From Pandoraea eparura (GTDB lineage Bacteria > Pseudomonadota > Gammaproteobacteria > Burkholderiales > Burkholderiaceae): 64,000 nt of DNA. The position numbers were made by a program, and so were the translations under genes. Positions within the stretch are counted from its first letter, which is position 1. Each line of letters opens with the position of its first letter. Location: NCBI RefSeq assembly GCF_902459725.1, contig NZ_CABPSH010000011.1:62001-126000 (forward strand), in the 5' to 3' direction. Below are positions 62,858 to 64,000 of the stretch, in pieces. The notes below the pieces were generated by a model, which ran no database searches, was not told where the DNA came from, and worked only from the letters and a program-made list of their open reading frames with translations.

Positions 62858-64000
62858 GTGACACGTAGCGCAGCAATTTCCCAAGCCACCGCCCAATACG
62901 ATTCGGGCGCGTTCCTCGATACGCTCAACCGCCGCGTCGCCTACAAGACCGAGAGTCAGGAGGCGAACAGCGGCGACGTCCTTAACGCTTATCTCGCCGA
63001 CGAGATGACGCCCGCGCTGGCGGCGCTCGGCTTTACGTCGCGTATCGTGCCCAACCCGGTGCCGGGCGGCGGCCCGTTTCTGATTGCGCAACGTCACGAG
63101 AGCGACGATGCGCCCACGGTCCTCACTTACGGTCACGGCGACGTGGTGCGAGGCTACGACGCGCAGTGGCGCGACGGACTGAAGCCGTGGGAGATCGTCG
63201 TTGAGGGCGATCGCTGGTACGGGCGTGGCACCGCCGACAACAAGGGGCAGCACACGATCAACCTCTCGGCGTTGGCCGAGGTGCTGGCGTTACGTGGCGG
63301 CAAGCTTGGCTACAACGTGAAGATGATCGTGGAGATGGGCGAGGAGATGGGCTCGCCGGGGCTGCATGCGATTTGCGAGCAACTGCGTGACGAACTGCGG
63401 GCCGATGTGCTGATCGCCTCCGACGGGCCGCGACTGGCCGCCGAACATCCGACGGTGTTTCTCGGCTCGCGCGGCCTGGTCAACTTCAAGCTCAGTCTGA
63501 ATTTGCGCGACGGTGGGCATCACTCGGGGAACTGGGGTGGGCTGTTGCGCAATCCTGGCGTCGTGCTCGCGAACGCGATTGCGTCAATTGTCGACGGCAA
63601 CGGCAAGATTCTTGTCGACGGCTTGCGTCCGCCGGCGGTGCCGGCGTCGGTGCGTCGCGCGCTTGCTGGGCTGGAAGTGGGGGGCGGGCCGAACGATCCC
63701 GAGGTCGACGTCGATTATGGCGAGCCGGGATTGACGCCGACGGAGCGCGTGATCGGCTGGAACAACATTGAAGTGCTGGCGTTCAAGACCGGCAATCCGG
63801 AAAAGCCCGTCAACGCGATTCCGCCGTATGCCTATGCGCACATGCAGATTCGCTTCGTCGTCGGCACTGACTGGGAGCGGCTGGGCGAGATCTTGCGTGC
63901 GCATCTCGACGCGCACGGGTTCCCGATGGTCGAGGTGGAGGTCGAGCGCGGCGTAATGGCGACGCGTCTCGATCCGGAAGATCCGTGGGTGCTGTGGGCG
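62858..64000 (+). CDS. M20-family metallopeptidase, C-terminus beyond the window
   Basis: A zinc-dependent peptidase or amidohydrolase; 381 codons are visible and the frame is still open at the window end. GTG 62858 is preceded by GGAG eight bases upstream. The M20 zinc site is present: H93 and D95 in TYGHGDVVRG, D127 in YGRGTADNKGQH, and the catalytic glutamates in VEMGEEMGSPG. The lid domain starts near residue 200 (LVNFKLSLNLRDGGHHSG). Divergent from a LysR gene. The exact substrate (dipeptide, acylated amino acid) is not clear. The gene was found by direct translation because it runs off the edge. Confidence 0.92.
   Translation, partial: MTRSAAISQATAQYDSGAFLDTLNRRVAYKTESQEANSGDVLNAYLADEMTPALAALGFTSRIVPNPVPGGGPFLIAQRHESDDAPTVLTYGHGDVVRGYDAQWRDGLKPWEIVVEGDRWYGRGTADNKGQHTINLSALAEVLALRGGKLGYNVKMIVEMGEEMGSPGLHAICEQLRDELRADVLIASDGPRLAAEHPTVFLGSRGLVNFKLSLNLRDGGHHSGNWGGLLRNPGVVLANAIASIVDGNGKILVDGLRPPAVPASVRRALAGLEVGGGPNDPEVDVDYGEPGLTPTERVIGWNNIEVLAFKTGNPEKPVNAIPPYAYAHMQIRFVVGTDWERLGEILRAHLDAHGFPMVEVEVERGVMATRLDPEDPWVLWA

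Overview
The window is about 64 kb of GC-rich chromosome with dense bacterial genes on both strands. The gene set points to a betaproteobacterium of the Burkholderiaceae, probably Pandoraea or a close relative. It includes an ImuA-ImuB-DnaE2 mutasome, a Burkholderia-type porin, a monomeric NADP isocitrate dehydrogenase, a giant NAD glutamate dehydrogenase, a DUF3563 micro-protein, and the gloB / methyltransferase / rnhA / dnaQ / tRNA-Val neighbourhood. The genus is an inference; no rRNA lies in the window. No phage, insertion sequence or CRISPR array was recognised, so this is mostly core chromosome with a few repeat-rich gaps.

Layout. 0-3.4 kb: end of dsbB, then a leftward operon DUF2848 protein / GntR-FCD regulator / amidase with an operator-like inverted repeat in front. 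3.8-7.2 kb: CPA2 antiporter, and ribB behind an FMN riboswitch. 7.2-12 kb: copper homeostasis (copZ, copA, cueR), with two CueR-type promoters that both show the 19-bp spacer, plus an endonuclease/exonuclease/phosphatase protein. 12.2-15.9 kb: DUF3563 micro-protein, a secreted protein, a DUF799/DUF4810/CsgG lipoprotein triad and an NTF2-like protein. 16-23.1 kb: an Nramp metal transporter divergent from the SOS mutasome imuA-imuB-dnaE2, which has a LexA box. 23.2-23.9 kb: a higBA toxin-antitoxin locus whose toxin gene is frameshifted. 24-29.3 kb: NCS2 purine-type permease, a long 9-bp minisatellite, and HDOD and GGDEF/EAL signalling proteins. 29.6-34 kb: a D-amino-acid/glutamate cluster (racemase, periplasmic binding protein, DadA, divergent LysR). 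34-41.3 kb: lipoprotein, dbpA, and NAD glutamate dehydrogenase. 41.6-48 kb: YhhS-like MFS transporter, MocR regulator divergent from a GNAT acetyltransferase, adenine-type permease, porin. 48.2-49.0 kb: a gene-free 800-bp palindrome. 49-53.1 kb: PF10118 hydrolase divergent from a TetR regulator, then icd. 53.1-57.2 kb: minisatellites, tRNA-Val(CAC), dnaQ, rnhA, methyltransferase, gloB. 57.5-64 kb: lytic transglycosylase MltD with a histone-like basic tail, prpE, and a LysR regulator divergent from an M20 peptidase cut by the window end.

How the genes work together. CueR would sense copper and drive both the chaperone CopZ and the exporter CopA. LexA would release the translesion mutasome after DNA damage. 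FMN would switch off riboflavin synthesis at ribB. DadA, the racemase and the glutamate-type binding protein look like a module that captures and oxidises amino acids, and the large glutamate dehydrogenase further on would feed 2-oxoglutarate to the TCA cycle, where Icd acts. The strongest unusual signals are the frameshifted and fused higBA, the 800-bp palindrome, several in-phase minisatellites (one inside copA), the 43-bp tandem repeat after cueR, and the basic tail of MltD. No wholly new multi-gene system could be demonstrated from sequence alone.
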